The position numbers and the translations under genes were made by a program. The notes beneath the pieces are model-generated. The model saw nothing but the letters and a program-made list of their open reading frames with translations, was not told where the DNA came from and did no database searches. This document shows, one piece after another, positions 21,481 to 33,020 of a stretch of 64,000 nt of DNA. Every line of letters starts with the position of its first letter. The stretch's first letter is position 1. The stretch lies in the NCBI GenBank assembly GCA_030490835.1, contig CM059971.1, positions 3,852,545 through 3,916,544 of the forward strand, read 5' to 3'. The DNA is from Annona cherimola (taxonomy: Eukaryota > Streptophyta > Magnoliopsida > Magnoliales > Annonaceae).

Positions 21481-22135
21481 ATTTCAGTTATTGGACATTG
21501 CTATTGATGAGTCTGCTCTTAATATATCTTCATTCATTCTCGGATGGCCCATTATTGAAACAGAATTTTTATACTTTTCATGCTGCCTTGTTAATACATT
21601 TTTCTTTTTTTGTCTTCTTGTGTTTTATGCTTTTGATCTGGTCTCGGAAATAGAGAACATGTTTGATGGATGTTAAGGAAAATCAATCAAGTATTTTAAT
21701 TTTAACTTTTAAGTGGGAATCCCAACATGTAATTAGGTTATTAATTATATTTCCTTTTGTGCGTGATAGTTGGGTATGGAAAAATGTGAAAAATAATTAG
21801 GATGCAGATGCAATGATCGAAAAGTTGATGATTTGATAGTCATACAAAAGGGGATGTAAGGAGCGGGGAAGCTTTTTTTTTTTTTTGTTTGTTTTTTGCC
21901 AACTTTTTCCAAAATTTGCATCATGACAAACGCCTCAATGTATTTGGGCCTTTTAGCATTTAATATTTAATTATCTACAATTATGCCATTTTGTACATTA
22001 TTATATATCTTTATTTTTAAGAAGTCTTTTATTTCCGAAGTCGCGGATGTCATTTCTTGTTCTTTATAAGGTTTAAATGAATATCCCTTGATGATCGAAT
22101 ATATTCATATTTAATATAATTTATATTGTGATTGA
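21481..22135. other. Intergenic stretch, no feature recognised
   Basis: AT-rich sequence between the aldolase pseudogene and the next MITE, with only short chance ORFs. Confidence 0.4.
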
Positions 22136-22535
22136 TGAGGAGTGACCCTGTTAGCCCGGGCTAAGTAAATGTCCCATTTAGCCTACCTTAAAAAACCTAT
22201 TTACAACAATTTTTTTTTACTTTTTTCTTCATGTACTTGTTTATCTAAGCGTATTTAACATATAGACCAAGTTTTACTATTTTTGAATATGTTTATCTAT
22301 TTTTTTAAGATTTTTAAACATCTATGTGTATATATGTATTTAAAATACCCTTATTTTTAAAAATCTAAAAAATATATATATACATATCCAAAAATGGTAA
22401 AACTTGATTTATATATTAAATACACTTAGATAAACAAGTGTATGAAGAAAAAAACAAAAAACAGTTGTTTTAAATATAATTTTTAAGGTGGGCTAAGTGA
22501 GACATTTACTTAGCCCGGGCTAACAGGATCATTCT
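22136..22535. mobile_element. Fold-back MITE, family E copy 1 (400 bp)
   Basis: Near-palindromic element: the left end has GTTAGCCCGGGCTAAGTAAA and the right end its complement. It is flanked by a 10-bp direct repeat TTGTGATTGA at 22126-22135 and 22536-22545. The inner arms carry the phrase TTTATCTAAGCGTATTTAAC and a CATTTTTGG-like block shared with other E elements. The 9-10 bp duplication suggests mobilisation by a Mutator-like transposase. Confidence 0.8.
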
Positions 22536-22761
22536 TTGTGATTGAAATCCTATCATTTATTGAATATCATTATATATAGACTTTATTTACGAAGATGTGA
22601 AATCGTCTTAATAATAATAATAAATGAGGCTCATTTACATATTTAATTTGGATAAAATTAGGTCTTATAGCAAAAGAAATAATGGGAATATAATGGAGGG
22701 GAGTAGATATCCCATTAATCATGAATTTGTAAAAAACTGAGGCATTACATGCTGAATAAGC

Positions 22762-23216
22762 TATTGGAATTTTGGACATACGTATATGATAATTATATGT
22801 ATACGCTATCATAAATAGTGGCCCAAATTATAAAGTGATCTTATAAAATTTTATGGTCCTAAATCATCTAATAAAGTATGGATCTCCTATGCGTAGAAAC
22901 CCTACAGCCTAATTTCTAATTTCTATTTTTATGATGGGCTAAATTAGAAATACGAAAGATAGGCTCCCTATATAAATGGTTGTGGTCCCCGGGTTATGCA
23001 CGAGTTAGGGTTCTTTTCTGCCATCCCATCAGTAGAGAAGAAGAGCTACACTCTCCTAAAACCCTGGGTGCATTAACTTGGAAGATCCAAAACCAAAGAT
23101 TATTAGCATCCATGGATTCAGGTACGCTTCCGTTTATGGTTTTAATTTCTTAATAATTTTAGCATGAGATAGATCCTGCATTGATTATGGATTTAATCAA
23201 TGGTTGTTTTCTAACA
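22762..23216 (+). repeat. 5' LTR of a Copia-type retrotransposon (455 bp)
   Basis: 455 bp matching 28562-29016 with four visible differences, all transitions. Its inverted ends are TATTGGAA (TGTTGGAA in the 3' copy) and TTCTAACA. It is preceded by TAAGC (22757-22761), which recurs at 29017-29021 as the target duplication. CCCTATATAAATGG near 22970 is a plausible TATA box. Confidence 0.95.
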
Positions 23217-23218
23217 AG

Positions 23219-23230
23219 TGGTATCAGAGC
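23219..23230 (+). other. Primer-binding site (tRNA-iMet type)
   Basis: TGGTATCAGAGC, the standard plant initiator-methionine tRNA primer site, two bases downstream of the 5' LTR. Confidence 0.93.
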
Positions 23231-23299
23231 CTAATCTTCATGTTAGATTATTAAGAAAATCGAAAACGTAATTACGGCTGTCACTGTTCATCTGGAATT

Positions 23300-23930
23300 T
23301 TATAACATAAAAAAAACTGCTGCCTGGATTTTTTTGCCGCCGTCGTCGAGATTGGGTTTGCCGCTGGCCGCCGGATTTGGTATTTTGCGCTGCCGGTTCT
23401 GTCGCTGCCGGATTTGGGTTTTGCTGCCGGAGAGGATGGCGGCGCTTGGACGGCAGCGGCGTCTAGCAGGGCAGCGTGCGGGCATGGCTGGACGGACGTG
23501 CGGCTGCTGCCGGAGAGCTGGACGATGCCGGGGCTGGACGGCATTGTCGCGGCTGCCGGAACCGAGCAGCGATTCGGAAAGGTTGGACGGGCGGCGTCCA
23601 GCAGTGGCAGCAGCTTCCGGCAGGGGCGAACGACAGCAGCTTCCGGCAGGGGCGTTCCAGCAGGGACGATCCAGCGCCAGCAGCAGACGATGCCGTGGCC
23701 GGAGAAGGAGATGCTGGCGTTGCTGGCGCCGGTTGCTGGACACGGGCATGGCTGGACGGTGCTGCTGTTTGGGTTTTTTGCTGCCGGTTGCCGCTGATGC
23801 CTGGATTCAGGCTGCCGGAGAAGACGATCGGGGCGGCATCCGTCAGCGGCTGCAGTGGCCATGACGAGCAGGCAGCAGGCGTCCGCTGGCGGCGTCGGCG
23901 GCGGCGACATGGGGCAGTGGGGTGGGTATC
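23300..23930. other. GC-rich island in the gag position of the retrotransposon
   Basis: About 630 bp, strongly GC-rich, made of CTGCCGGA, GGACGG, CAGCGGC and GGCGTCC-type words. It is open for up to 209 codons on the minus strand and 179 on the plus strand. Open frames on both strands with Ala/Gly/Arg/Pro-rich products and no zinc knuckle or capsid motif argue for biased composition rather than gag. It contrasts with the AT-rich rest of the element and could be captured DNA. Confidence 0.6.
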
Positions 23931-24769
23931 TAGGGTTAGGGTTTTATTTTGGGGAGAGATGAACTTTTTGCAGAAAACCCCCTTAGATAGAAATAATTTT
24001 AAATTTGCAAACTGACCCCTTTGCAGAAATTACAAACTGGCCCCAGCATTTTCCGGTTTGGGCCAGGCCTGAGCCCAATCCATCAGGCCCATAGCTAAAG
24101 TCCTTTTGCACCTGGGCGGGCCTGTGAAACAGGCCCAAGTGGAAACAGCCCAGTTCAAGCAGGCCCGTTTTCAGCCCACCCACAGTACGGCCCACCAGTA
24201 AAGGACACGTGGCAGCCCGATAACCGTCCAAATTAAATTTCACATATCTTTTGATCCCTTTATCCGATTTGGACGATCCAATAGTGGTTTTCTATGTTTT
24301 TGAACATTCTGGATTGAATGGAAGGGTCAGATTAACCTAAATAGGTCCAAAAATATTACTTTTGTGAAATTAACATATATGTATGCAAATTTTTGAATTC
24401 GATGTGCAATTAATTCATGTGGTTAGTTTATGAATATTTAGAAAGCAAATTATGTCTAATCTCATGTGTTCATGATTTGTTGCTTTCTATTAAAATCTTA
24501 AATTAACCTATTGTTGCGCAAAATTCAATTTTGGATTTTTTGGGTGTTTAAATTCAAATTGACCCATTATTATGCAAAAGTTTTATGTTTAAAATTCAGA
24601 AATAAGTTCAATAGTTTGGACTTTTTATTAAATTCAAATAATGGTACAAGTATTTTTACAGATGTCTAATGTTTTAAAATAAATTGATTGAAACAACATG
24701 CTATCAAAGTAGCCTCTCTTGTGTAAGTTAATTTATTTTTAAGACATTAAGATAATCGTGTGTATGTAA

Positions 24770-25140
24770 TTCATGCGAATATTCATTGGCCCAAAGGAAG
24801 ATTAATATTTGGCCGAATTGCGTACACACTTGTGGTAATAAATATAAAATAATTATTTGGTACTCCATGTGAATGACAAGTTGGTCCAAAGAAAGGCTTG
24901 TTATTTGACAGGATTTTATTGTTAAATATTTGATTACTACACCAAAATATTATGGATATGTAAGTAATGCGGATATTAATCGGCCCAAAGGAAGATTAAT
25001 ATTTGGCCGAATTACATAGACACATGCGGTGATAAATATGTGATAATTATTAAGCATTCCATGTGAACAATAGTCGGTCCAAAGAAAGGCTTATTGTTTG
25101 ACAGGACTTTATTATCAATATTTGATCACTGCACCAAGAG
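24770..25140 (+). repeat. Duplicated ~190-bp block in the retrotransposon leader
   Basis: Two diverged copies (about 24770-24960 and 24965-25140) share GGCCCAAAGGAAGATTAATA, TTTGGCCGAATT, TCCAAAGAAAGGCTT and TTTGACAGGA in order. Non-coding. Confidence 0.75.
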
Positions 25141-26201
25141 TACCACTTACAAATTAATACTTTTGTCCAAAGACTAAGTATTAATGTTGTGCTAGGTATC
25201 TTGTGATGGGCCCTACCATTATTTGAATTGCTAAAGTTCTATATAAAAGTTATGTAAGCATATTATTTTGTTCAATTTTTGGTTAATTTATCTGTTTGTG
25301 CCATATCTGCCAATATTTGTTTTATTTTCATGTTCAAGTAATGAAAATAAAATATTATGATCATTCTTGGCATTATGAATCTAAACCATGCACTAAGGAT
25401 TAAACAATTCACTACTCTTGTGGTTAAAAGTTCCAATAAGGAAAAATGGAAACTTTGAGAAGTGAGATTGTTAAAAAAAAAAAATTGCATGAGTTTTATG
25501 CTTATAAAGTATAAAATTTTGGAGACTTTCAAGGAGGTATTATGTCCGAAAAGATAACTAATGCCAAAATTTATATTAAGAAAATTATAAAGTATTGCTA
25601 AAGGTAATAAAGATGAAACGAGTACGATTCATTCGAACTTGATTTCAATAAGGTATAAAGTTAAAGGAAATATAAGGGAGTACTTATCTCTTCTTACTTT
25701 GAAACTAAAGGCACTAAGGATAAAGCGGATTTGCTTGTGCATTTAGTTTTGATTCTCCTAAACACAATTTGGTCAGTTTAAAGTTAATTATAACTGACAA
25801 AAGGATAAATGATCTCTTGATGAGTTTATTTTTTTTGTGTGCAAAATGAGAATAAATTAAAGTAAGAATATACTAAAAGTATTCACTTGGCAAGTACCTT
25901 TAAGGACATGAAAAATGATAAATAAACTACGGATGGTCTAATACAAATTTGGTTATTACTTTTGACAGACTCTTGGAGACATAGAGGAGAATTGTACTAA
26001 TAATGGGTACATTTTTCGCTTTGGTTTGTTCAGTGATTAATTTAGCCTTAGACCCAAGACACATTTTTATGAATAGATTTGGTATTGCTATTCATGTAAG
26101 GGTGTCCATGTGGGATTACTTGAGTTGCTAAAAGGCCAAATGATGATGAAAGATTCATCGATGGAAGCGATAGCAAATCAAATACTATTGAGGCTATATG
26201 G

Positions 26202-26370
26202 ACATTTAATTTATTATTATTAAAAACTAAATTTTATTTAAATTCAAAAGAGATATATGGTACCATTTTTAAATGGAATTTGGTTTCTATTTCTGTATTG
26301 AATAAATTTAGTTATTTTTATTCATTTGGAAATAGTCCTTTTAGTTCCTTCTTTTGAATTTAAATATATT
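26202..26370. repeat. Small inverted repeat inside the dead Copia interior
   Basis: TATTTAAATTCAAAAGA near 26236 and its complement TCTTTTGAATTTAAATA near 26352 flank about 100 bp. It could be a small insertion or a chance stem; no target duplication seen. Confidence 0.35.
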
Positions 26371-26479
26371 GGATATGCTGAACAATATCAAGATGTAAAT
26401 CCTATGATCCCACATTCAGTTCTATTAAGACCAAAAATGTCAATTCTTTGAGGAAATTGAGCTTGAGGGGGAGATATAG

Positions 26480-28090
26480 TTAGGGACTATGTCTTTAAAG
26501 AGAAATCTATAAGACATCGTTGATAAACAGGATATTCCTGATGATCAAGCTCAACAATCTCAAGAATGGATGTCATTGAAGTAATCTACTAGAGAAAGGA
26601 TAATGCGATTTCTGATGATTGCATCAGATTTTGCCAATACGTCAGGATGACATTGGAATGGTGGAAGGCGATTTCATCAAACAATGCAAAGTAAAACCTT
26701 TCAAAAGTAGATTGATGCCATAAGTATGTGATTAAGTTCATGAAAGACAATGATGTTTTGGTAGCCTATTCTATTACCTAAAGGTATAAAGTTGATTGGT
26801 TATAAATGGATATTTAAAACCAAGAAGGAAGGTAATGTGGAAAGGCATAAGGCTTGTCTTGTTTCAATGAACTTTACTCAAAAGGAAGGCATAGATTACA
26901 AAGAAATTTTCTCTCCGATTTTATTGAAAATTTCTTTCAAGATAAATGGTTTTAATAATGGGTTTTAACCTTGAGCTATGGTAAATGGATGTAAAGATAA
27001 CATTTATAATAAACTTTCAGTTTTTTAAGATAAAAAAGATCAATCTACAAGCTTAAGCAAGTTTCCTAATAATGGTATTGCCAATGTCATCAAATTATCA
27101 TTTCATTTGGTCTTGAAATGAATTCGGTTGATGATTGCATATATTATAATTTCAGTAGGAGTAATCATATTTTCAGTGGGAGTAACACAGATATACTGTT
27201 TCCCAACATCAAGATAAGTTTATTGCATTAACTTAAGATATTTTTGTCAAAGAATTTTGAAACGAAATATGTCTTTTGTATTAGGAATTCAAATATATCA
27301 AGATTATTCTAGATGTATTCTTGGATTATTACAAAAGACCTATATTAAGAAAATACTTAAGATACTTGATATGCAGGATCGCAAATTAAGAATACCTCCT
27401 TGCTAAGGAAGACAAAATTAATTTTATCTAAATCAATGTCCCAAGAATGATTTTAAGTCTAAAGAAATGCAAAAGACTCCCTATGCTTTAGCAGTGGGAA
27501 GTTTGATTTATGTTCAGGTTTTGAATCTCAAGATATATGTATTCGGTTCCTGCGTACATTATTGGGATGTTGGGCAGATATTTTAAGTAATTCAGGAATG
27601 GATCTTTAAGATGCAGCCAAACAGATTTTTAAAATATTTTTAGAAAACAAAATATTATATGTTCACATACAGAAAGTCATATAAGTAAGAGATCATTTGG
27701 TATTCAGATTTTGACTTTATTGGATGCAAATACAGTTTTAGATCCACTTCGGGCTATATTTCTCTGCTTGTTGGAAAAGCTATGTCAGGAAAAAGTGCTT
27801 AACAGGCACTTATAGTTTTTCAACCATGACATCAGAGTTTATAGTATATTATGAGGCATCCAATTATGGAATACGACGACTAAAATTTGTCACATGGCTA
27901 CAAAATATAGATAACATTGAAAGACCACTTAAGTTATTTTGTGACAATAAATTAGTAGTCTAATATTCAAACAACAACAGGAGTTCAGCAATGTTCCTGG
28001 TTGTTAAAGAAAAGATTCAGGAAAATAAAGTGTCTATAAAGCATATTGCGACAAACTCCAAAATTGCGGATCTGCTTACTAAGGGTAACA
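26480..28090 (+). pseudogene. Degenerate Copia reverse transcriptase and RNase H region
   Basis: Broken similarity, in three frames with many stops, to the Copia pol C-terminal half. Recognisable pieces are YKWIFKTKKEGNVERHKA followed by TQKEGIDYKEIFSP (RT N-terminal part, near 26780-26920), FVLGIQIYQDYSR and QCPKNDFKSKEMQK (near 27270-27480), an EFIVYYEASNYGI segment, PLKLFCDN and HIATNSKIADLLTKG (RNase H to C-terminus, near 27835-28085). The order is the normal Copia order. The YVDD catalytic box is not readable. The region is plainly non-functional. Confidence 0.85.
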
Positions 28091-28549
28091 CCTTATGGTC
28101 TTTCATGAGCTTATTGCTCATACAGGTGTTGTATCATTTAATGATATGCTAGTTAAGTGGGAGTTTGTATTTATTTGCTTTTCTGGTTTAGACACTTTAC
28201 TATGGTTATGGATATTTTCTGCAGAAATAAAGTATTCGGTATTTTGGTTTTTCAGTACTTTTGGTTTTGGTTTGATCTCACCAAATAAGGTGGACCAGTT
28301 GGAAATAGGCATGTTAGATCACATTATATGTAATTTCCATGCTACGCATCCATACTTGATCTATGTTATTTAGTTATGTTTGATATATGTGATCATGGAT
28401 GGGTCTAGTTACGATAAATGTGACAAAGGCCGCCTTGGTTCTATGTTGGTATGACTAATGGACGAGATTGTTTGGAGATGATTTTAGTATGATAGCAAAA
28501 GGTTTTGAGCTCATAAGGTTATATATATAATTATAAAATATATGTAGTC

Positions 28550-28561
28550 CAAGTGGGAGAT
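28550..28561 (+). other. Polypurine tract
   Basis: AAGTGGGAGAT directly before the 3' LTR, the usual plus-strand primer position. Confidence 0.85.
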
Positions 28562-29016
28562 TGTTGGAATTTTGGACATACGTATATGATAATTATATGT
28601 ATACGCTATCATAAATAGTGACCCAAATTATAAAGTGATCTTATAAAGTTTTATGGTCCTAAATCATCTAATAAAGTATGGATCTCCTATGCGTAGAAAC
28701 CCTACAGCCTAATTTCTAATTTCTATTTTTATGATGGGCTAAATTAGAAATACGAAAGATAGGCTCCCTATATAAATGGTTGTGGTCCCCGGGTTATGCA
28801 CGAGTTAGGGTTCTTTTTTGCCATCCCATCAGTAGAGAAGAAGAGCTACACTCTCCTAAAACCCTGGGTGCATTAACTTGGAAGATCCAAAACCAAAGAT
28901 TATTAGCATCCATGGATTCAGGTACGCTTCCGTTTATGGTTTTAATTTCTTAATAATTTTAGCATGAGATAGATCCTGCATTGATTATGGATTTAATCAA
29001 TGGTTGTTTTCTAACA
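28562..29016 (+). repeat. 3' LTR of the Copia-type retrotransposon (455 bp)
   Basis: Begins TGTTGGAA and ends TTCTAACA; same length as the 5' LTR with four transition differences. Followed by the TAAGC target duplication at 29017-29021. Confidence 0.95.
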
Positions 29017-29021
29017 TAAGC

Positions 29022-30740
29022 TTCTATGCATAGTAACATGGAATGGAGGCTGTATGTATTTTATTTTTTAAAAATTTGTACGTTTGTGCATGTGATGTTA
29101 TCAGCACCGGGACCAACTCCACTCCGATTAAGAAACACGAATGGAGATATGCAAAGTAACCAAAGAACTGATTGAACATGATATCATTATTCCTTAATTT
29201 CCCATAAGATGCAAATTAACCAGAGTTGGACTTTATAAACATGATCATGTTATTCCTTAAACCAGGTTGGTTGTTACTGCAAATCGAACCATCTTTAGAA
29301 AATGTCCCATCAATTTCCTGGAATTTCAGGATAAACGAAACTTTGTCATACTACATTAAATCGATTTTAGAGATTAAATACTTGATTCAAGTGGGATTTA
29401 ATTTTAAAATAAATAATTTTGTAAAAAAAGTTTATGTGATAAATGGAGCTACAGAGCAGATCTAGCAATTAATGTGGGTGAAATGCAAAATTAACTTGGT
29501 AACCCAGGTGAAAAATGGAGACCAGACAATATAATATGCCAACTTCATCCCTCATTCCAAAAGGTTCTTTAATAGGAAAAATTGGAAATTTATAAAGTAC
29601 AATAAAACTCATTTCATATTATCAAAACTATGTATTCAACAACTTAAAAGATGGATATGACATGAAACCTATGACAGCAACCTCCTCATCCACAATATTT
29701 TTGTTTCCCATAACCAAATATTTAGATAATTTTTAATGGGATAATCCCATAACACCACTTGTATTGCGGGCGCAATATGTATGACTGAAAACGTATATTC
29801 TTTTATCTTATTATTTTAAACTTTTTTCTGAATTTGTGTGCTCTAACTAGATCTTCCATCAAATAAAATTTGTTAAAATTTTTAATTTACTTGGTATTTT
29901 TATTTTTAAAAAACTAAAATAAATATTAAACAAAATCAAAAAGTGGTTGAAATTTACAGGGTGTAAGGTTTGAATAGAGGCACACATTTATTAAAAATAG
30001 AAAAATTTTAAGCCACCCATATGGGCTGTCACATGCTATCTTTGGCACAATTTTAATATGAAGCAAATTGCACATGTAACTACTGATTTTACTCCCAGTG
30101 GCACTTATGCATAAGGACTTTTAAACATTAGAAATATACTCATGCATTTTGCTTGATATTTCATTTCTAACAATACTGTTAGGGATCCATTAAAAAGACA
30201 ATTAGACTCATATGAAATGATGAATATGTGTAAGCCTTAATAAAACTAAGAGTTGATTTGCTCAAAATTAAAAATTCACATTCAAATATAAATGATTCTA
30301 TAATTATAAAAAGTAATAAAAATTCAGTCAAATATGATTTTTAACTATTAAATTATATTTAGGATCTGGACATATTCTTCATTTCACTTGAGGGCTAACA
30401 ATCACTTAAATGAATATCTAATGACATATAAATAAAATTTTAGGCAAAACAGTACATGTTACAACGCAACAGTGTGTGATTCATGTATTCTAAGGCTACT
30501 ACCTGGCATGAATATCACACATGTATTGTAAGGCTACTACTTAACATGAATTTTTAGGCAAAAGATGGTGTTTCAGTCTGGAAAAATCATGCTCAATTTG
30601 AAATAAATGCTTAATTAATTCTCTCAGCAAAATTTTAAAGCATTTAATCCTTTAACCGAGTCCGAAAAGTATATCACAGAAACATTTTGCATTGTGTTCC
30701 ATACTTTGATTTTACATTTCTATGAGAAAATCCTTTTGGA
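29022..30740. other. Intergenic stretch, no feature recognised
   Basis: 1.7 kb of AT-rich sequence with only short ORFs. Short local duplications occur near 30480-30550 (AAGGCTACTACTT...). Nothing else supported. Confidence 0.4.
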
Positions 30741-31115
30741 AGGGTTTTGGGCCCAAATGGGTTGGTTGAGAGTTTTGGACCCAAGTGAGTTTGTTGGGAA
30801 GCTTTTGAAACTTTTGAGCCTTTTTGAAGTGTTTTGGGCCCAAATAGGCATGCTAAAGAGTTTCAGACCAAACTAGGCATTGTTGAAGGGTTTTGGGCCT
30901 TTCTGGGCATGCAGAAGAGTTTTGGGCCCAAGCGGGCTTGTTGAGAGGTTTTAGGCCTTTTCGGGCTTGATGAAGAGTTTTGGACCCAAATGGGTTGGTT
31001 GATAGGTTTTTGGGCCTTTCTGGGTTTGTGAAAGAGTTTTGGGCCCAAGTGGGCTTGTTGGAAGGTTTTGGGTTCAACCGGGTCTTTTTGAAGGGTTTTG
31101 GGCCCAAATGGAGAG
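30741..31115. repeat. 30-bp minisatellite, about 12 diverged units
   Basis: A run of ~30-bp units of the form AGTTTTGGGCCCAAGTGGGC-TTGTTGGAAG. Unit junctions are visible near 30741, 30771, 30801, 30831, 30859, 30889, 30918 and onward. A 30-bp period is 10 codons, so both strands stay open for 60-90 codons; this is a by-product of the period. Most units contain the palindrome GGGCCC or a one-base variant. Confidence 0.85.
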
Positions 31116-31514
31116 GTGCGGGCAAAAATTATCCACATTGATTTTCATATGTGAGCTGAGTAAAATTTACACGTGCTCAAATCACAATGGCTCTATAAAC
31201 TCTCCATCTTTAGTAAAGAAGAGAATTTTCATAGTATTTTAATGCAAAACAACTCCTTTATCTTTTTGGATTTGTATGGGCATAGGTTGCTTTCATTTAG
31301 CGAGCTCGGCGGATCATACGTAGTCTTCGAGTGAGGGCAAAGTGTCGCAGTAGGTCAACTAAGAAAAATTTCTCTTGCTATAGCAAGAACAGGACCCAGA
31401 TAGGTTCATTACGATTTGATTGCTCAAATCATGAAAACCAAGTAGGGTTTGATGACTCTGTTCTGGTAGCGCGACAAATTGGCACAATGGCTTTATAAGG
31501 TTCAAAATTGATTT
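31116..31514. other. Intergenic stretch, no feature recognised
   Basis: Mixed-composition sequence between two tandem arrays. It includes a GC-richer stretch (AGCGAGCTCGGCGGATCATACG near 31300) without recognisable coding potential. Confidence 0.35.
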
Positions 31515-32050
31515 CTTTTTTTTAATAATAATAATAATGATAAAAAAAAATTTTAAGAGGGAAAAATACTCAATCCCGTGTATGTATTTAACCCACCACT
31601 TGAGGAATTTCTACTTAGGGAGAAGTATATATGTATATATGTATACATATATTTTTACGATAATAATAATAATAATGATAAAAATTTTTGAAAGTGGAGA
31701 AAAATAACCAACTCTGTGTATCTATTCAACCTGCCACTTGGGAAATATTTACTTGGGGAGAAGTGTATATGTATATATATTTTTAAATAATAATAGTAAT
31801 GATAAAAAATATTTTTTTTAAAAGAGGAGAAAAATACTTAACCCTATGTGTCGATTCAACCCGCCAATCAGGGAGCATCCACGTGGGGAAAAAGTATGTA
31901 TATATATATATTTCTTTAAAATAATAATGATAATAATATATATGCATATATTTTTTTAAGAGGAGAAAAATACTTAATCCCATGTGTCGATTCAACCCGC
32001 CAATCGGGGAGTGTCATCACGAGGAGAAAAATTATTAATTTTTTTATAAT
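31515..32050. repeat. Tandem array, ~133-bp unit, four copies
   Basis: Units beginning near 31520, 31657, 31786 and 31918 each contain an (AAT)n tract with AATGATAAAAA, then GAGGAGAAAAATACTTAA, a TCGATTCAACCCGCCA block, a GGGGAGAAG-like block and a (TA)n stretch. Copies 3 and 4 are closest to each other. Confidence 0.8.
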
Positions 32051-32059
32051 AATAATAAT

Positions 32060-32254
32060 AATAAATATTTAGAAAATAATATATATATTTTTAAAAGCCC
32101 TATAAGATATATCTATATTTTAGGGAATAATATATGTTTTTAAGGCCTTTCATATATATATATATTAGAAAATAATATATGTTTTTAAAGGCCTTATATA
32201 TATATTTTAGAAAATAATATATATTTTTAAAAGCCTTTAATATATATATATATA
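32060..32254. repeat. Tandem array, ~50-55-bp AT-rich unit
   Basis: Four imperfect units of TTTAGAAAATAATATATATT, TTTAAAAGGCCTT and a (TA)n run. It directly continues the 133-bp array. Confidence 0.7.
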
Positions 32255-32657
32255 GAGGAGTGATTCTATTAGCCCGGGCTAAGTAAATGGCTCACTTAGC
32301 CCACCTCAAAAAACCTATTTACAATAATTTTTTTTTTTACTTTTTTTTTCATGTACCTGTTTATCTAAGTGTATTTAATATATAGACCAAGTTTTACCAT
32401 TTTTGAATATGTTTATCTATTTTTTTGAGATTTTCAAACATCTATGTGTATATATGCATTTAAAATACCCTTATTTTCAAAAATCTAAAAAAAATATATG
32501 CACATTTTCAAAAATGGTAAAACTTGGTCTATATGTTAAATACACCTAGATAAACAAGTGTATGAAGAAAAAAACAAAAAAAAGTTATTTTAAATATGTT
32601 TTTTGAGGTGGGCTAAGTGAGACATCTACTTAGCCCGGGCTAATAGAATCACTCCTC
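32255..32657. mobile_element. Fold-back MITE, family E copy 2 (403 bp)
   Basis: Starts GAGGAGTGATTCTATTAG and ends with its exact complement. GCCCGGGCTAAGT follows in both arms. It shares internal arms with the copy at 22136-22535. It is inserted in a (TA)n tract, so the target duplication cannot be delimited. Confidence 0.85.
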
Positions 32658-32671
32658 ATATATATATATAT

Positions 32672-33020
32672 GGAAAATAATCCAGTGCATGCGACTGCAC
32701 GGTGCAGTCCATGCACTGTTGGCCCCACCCGATCGTAAATGGAAAATCTACCCCACCCATTGTATTTAGAATTGTTCACTTTATTAACATACCAATTTTC
32801 ATCCAAATCCAACATGTGTGCAGTCTCCATCTTAAAATGGTACAAAATCAACGTAATAAAATAGTTTAATATAAATATCAAGTTTAAAGCGGTTTTTTCA
32901 ACATCTAAACCGTCTAAAGTATGATTTATATATGGATAAATGAGTGTATAAAGTTTCATTACAATCTAATATGTGTGAGGTCCATTTTATGTAATTACGG
33001 TGCAGTCCAACTGCACAGGT
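32672..33020. mobile_element. MITE family A copy 2
   Basis: Core blocks (CCACCCATTGTATTTAGAAT, ATACCAATTTTCATCC, CAACGTAATAAAATAGTTT) match family A. The left end is a hairpin: GTGCATGCGACTGCAC pairs with GTGCAGTCCATGCAC. The right end has GTGCAGTCCAACTGCAC. Confidence 0.75.

Larger units (their letters stand above)
22762..29016 (+). mobile_element. Copia-type LTR retrotransposon, structurally complete but coding-dead (6255 bp)
   Basis: Two 455-bp LTRs (22762-23216, 28562-29016), a 5-bp target duplication TAAGC, a primer-binding site TGGTATCAGAGC (complementary to initiator Met-tRNA) two bases after the 5' LTR, and a polypurine tract AAGTGGGAGAT just before the 3' LTR. The interior holds a GC-rich island where gag is expected (23300-23930), an internally duplicated leader (24770-25140) and broken reverse transcriptase/RNase H similarity (26480-28090) in the Copia order. 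No long ORF survives, so any movement must have used proteins from another element. The near-identical LTRs point to a recent insertion. Confidence 0.93.

Noticed and set aside
23281..23910. 209-codon minus-strand ORF and overlapping 149-, 176-, 127- and 179-codon ORFs
   Set aside because: All lie in the GC-rich island, are open on both strands and give Ala/Pro/Arg-rich products without motifs. This is what biased composition produces, so none is called a gene.
22762..29016. Possible endogenous virus (pararetrovirus or envelope-bearing element)
   Set aside because: Structure, PBS and domain order are those of a plain Copia-type LTR retrotransposon; no envelope or movement protein seen.
30741..31115. 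Regular short repeats resembling a CRISPR array
   Set aside because: Units are contiguous without unique spacers, diverged, and the genome is a plant's; it is a minisatellite.
30694..31242. ORFs across the 30-bp minisatellite on both strands
   Set aside because: A period divisible by three keeps frames open; no protein family recognised.
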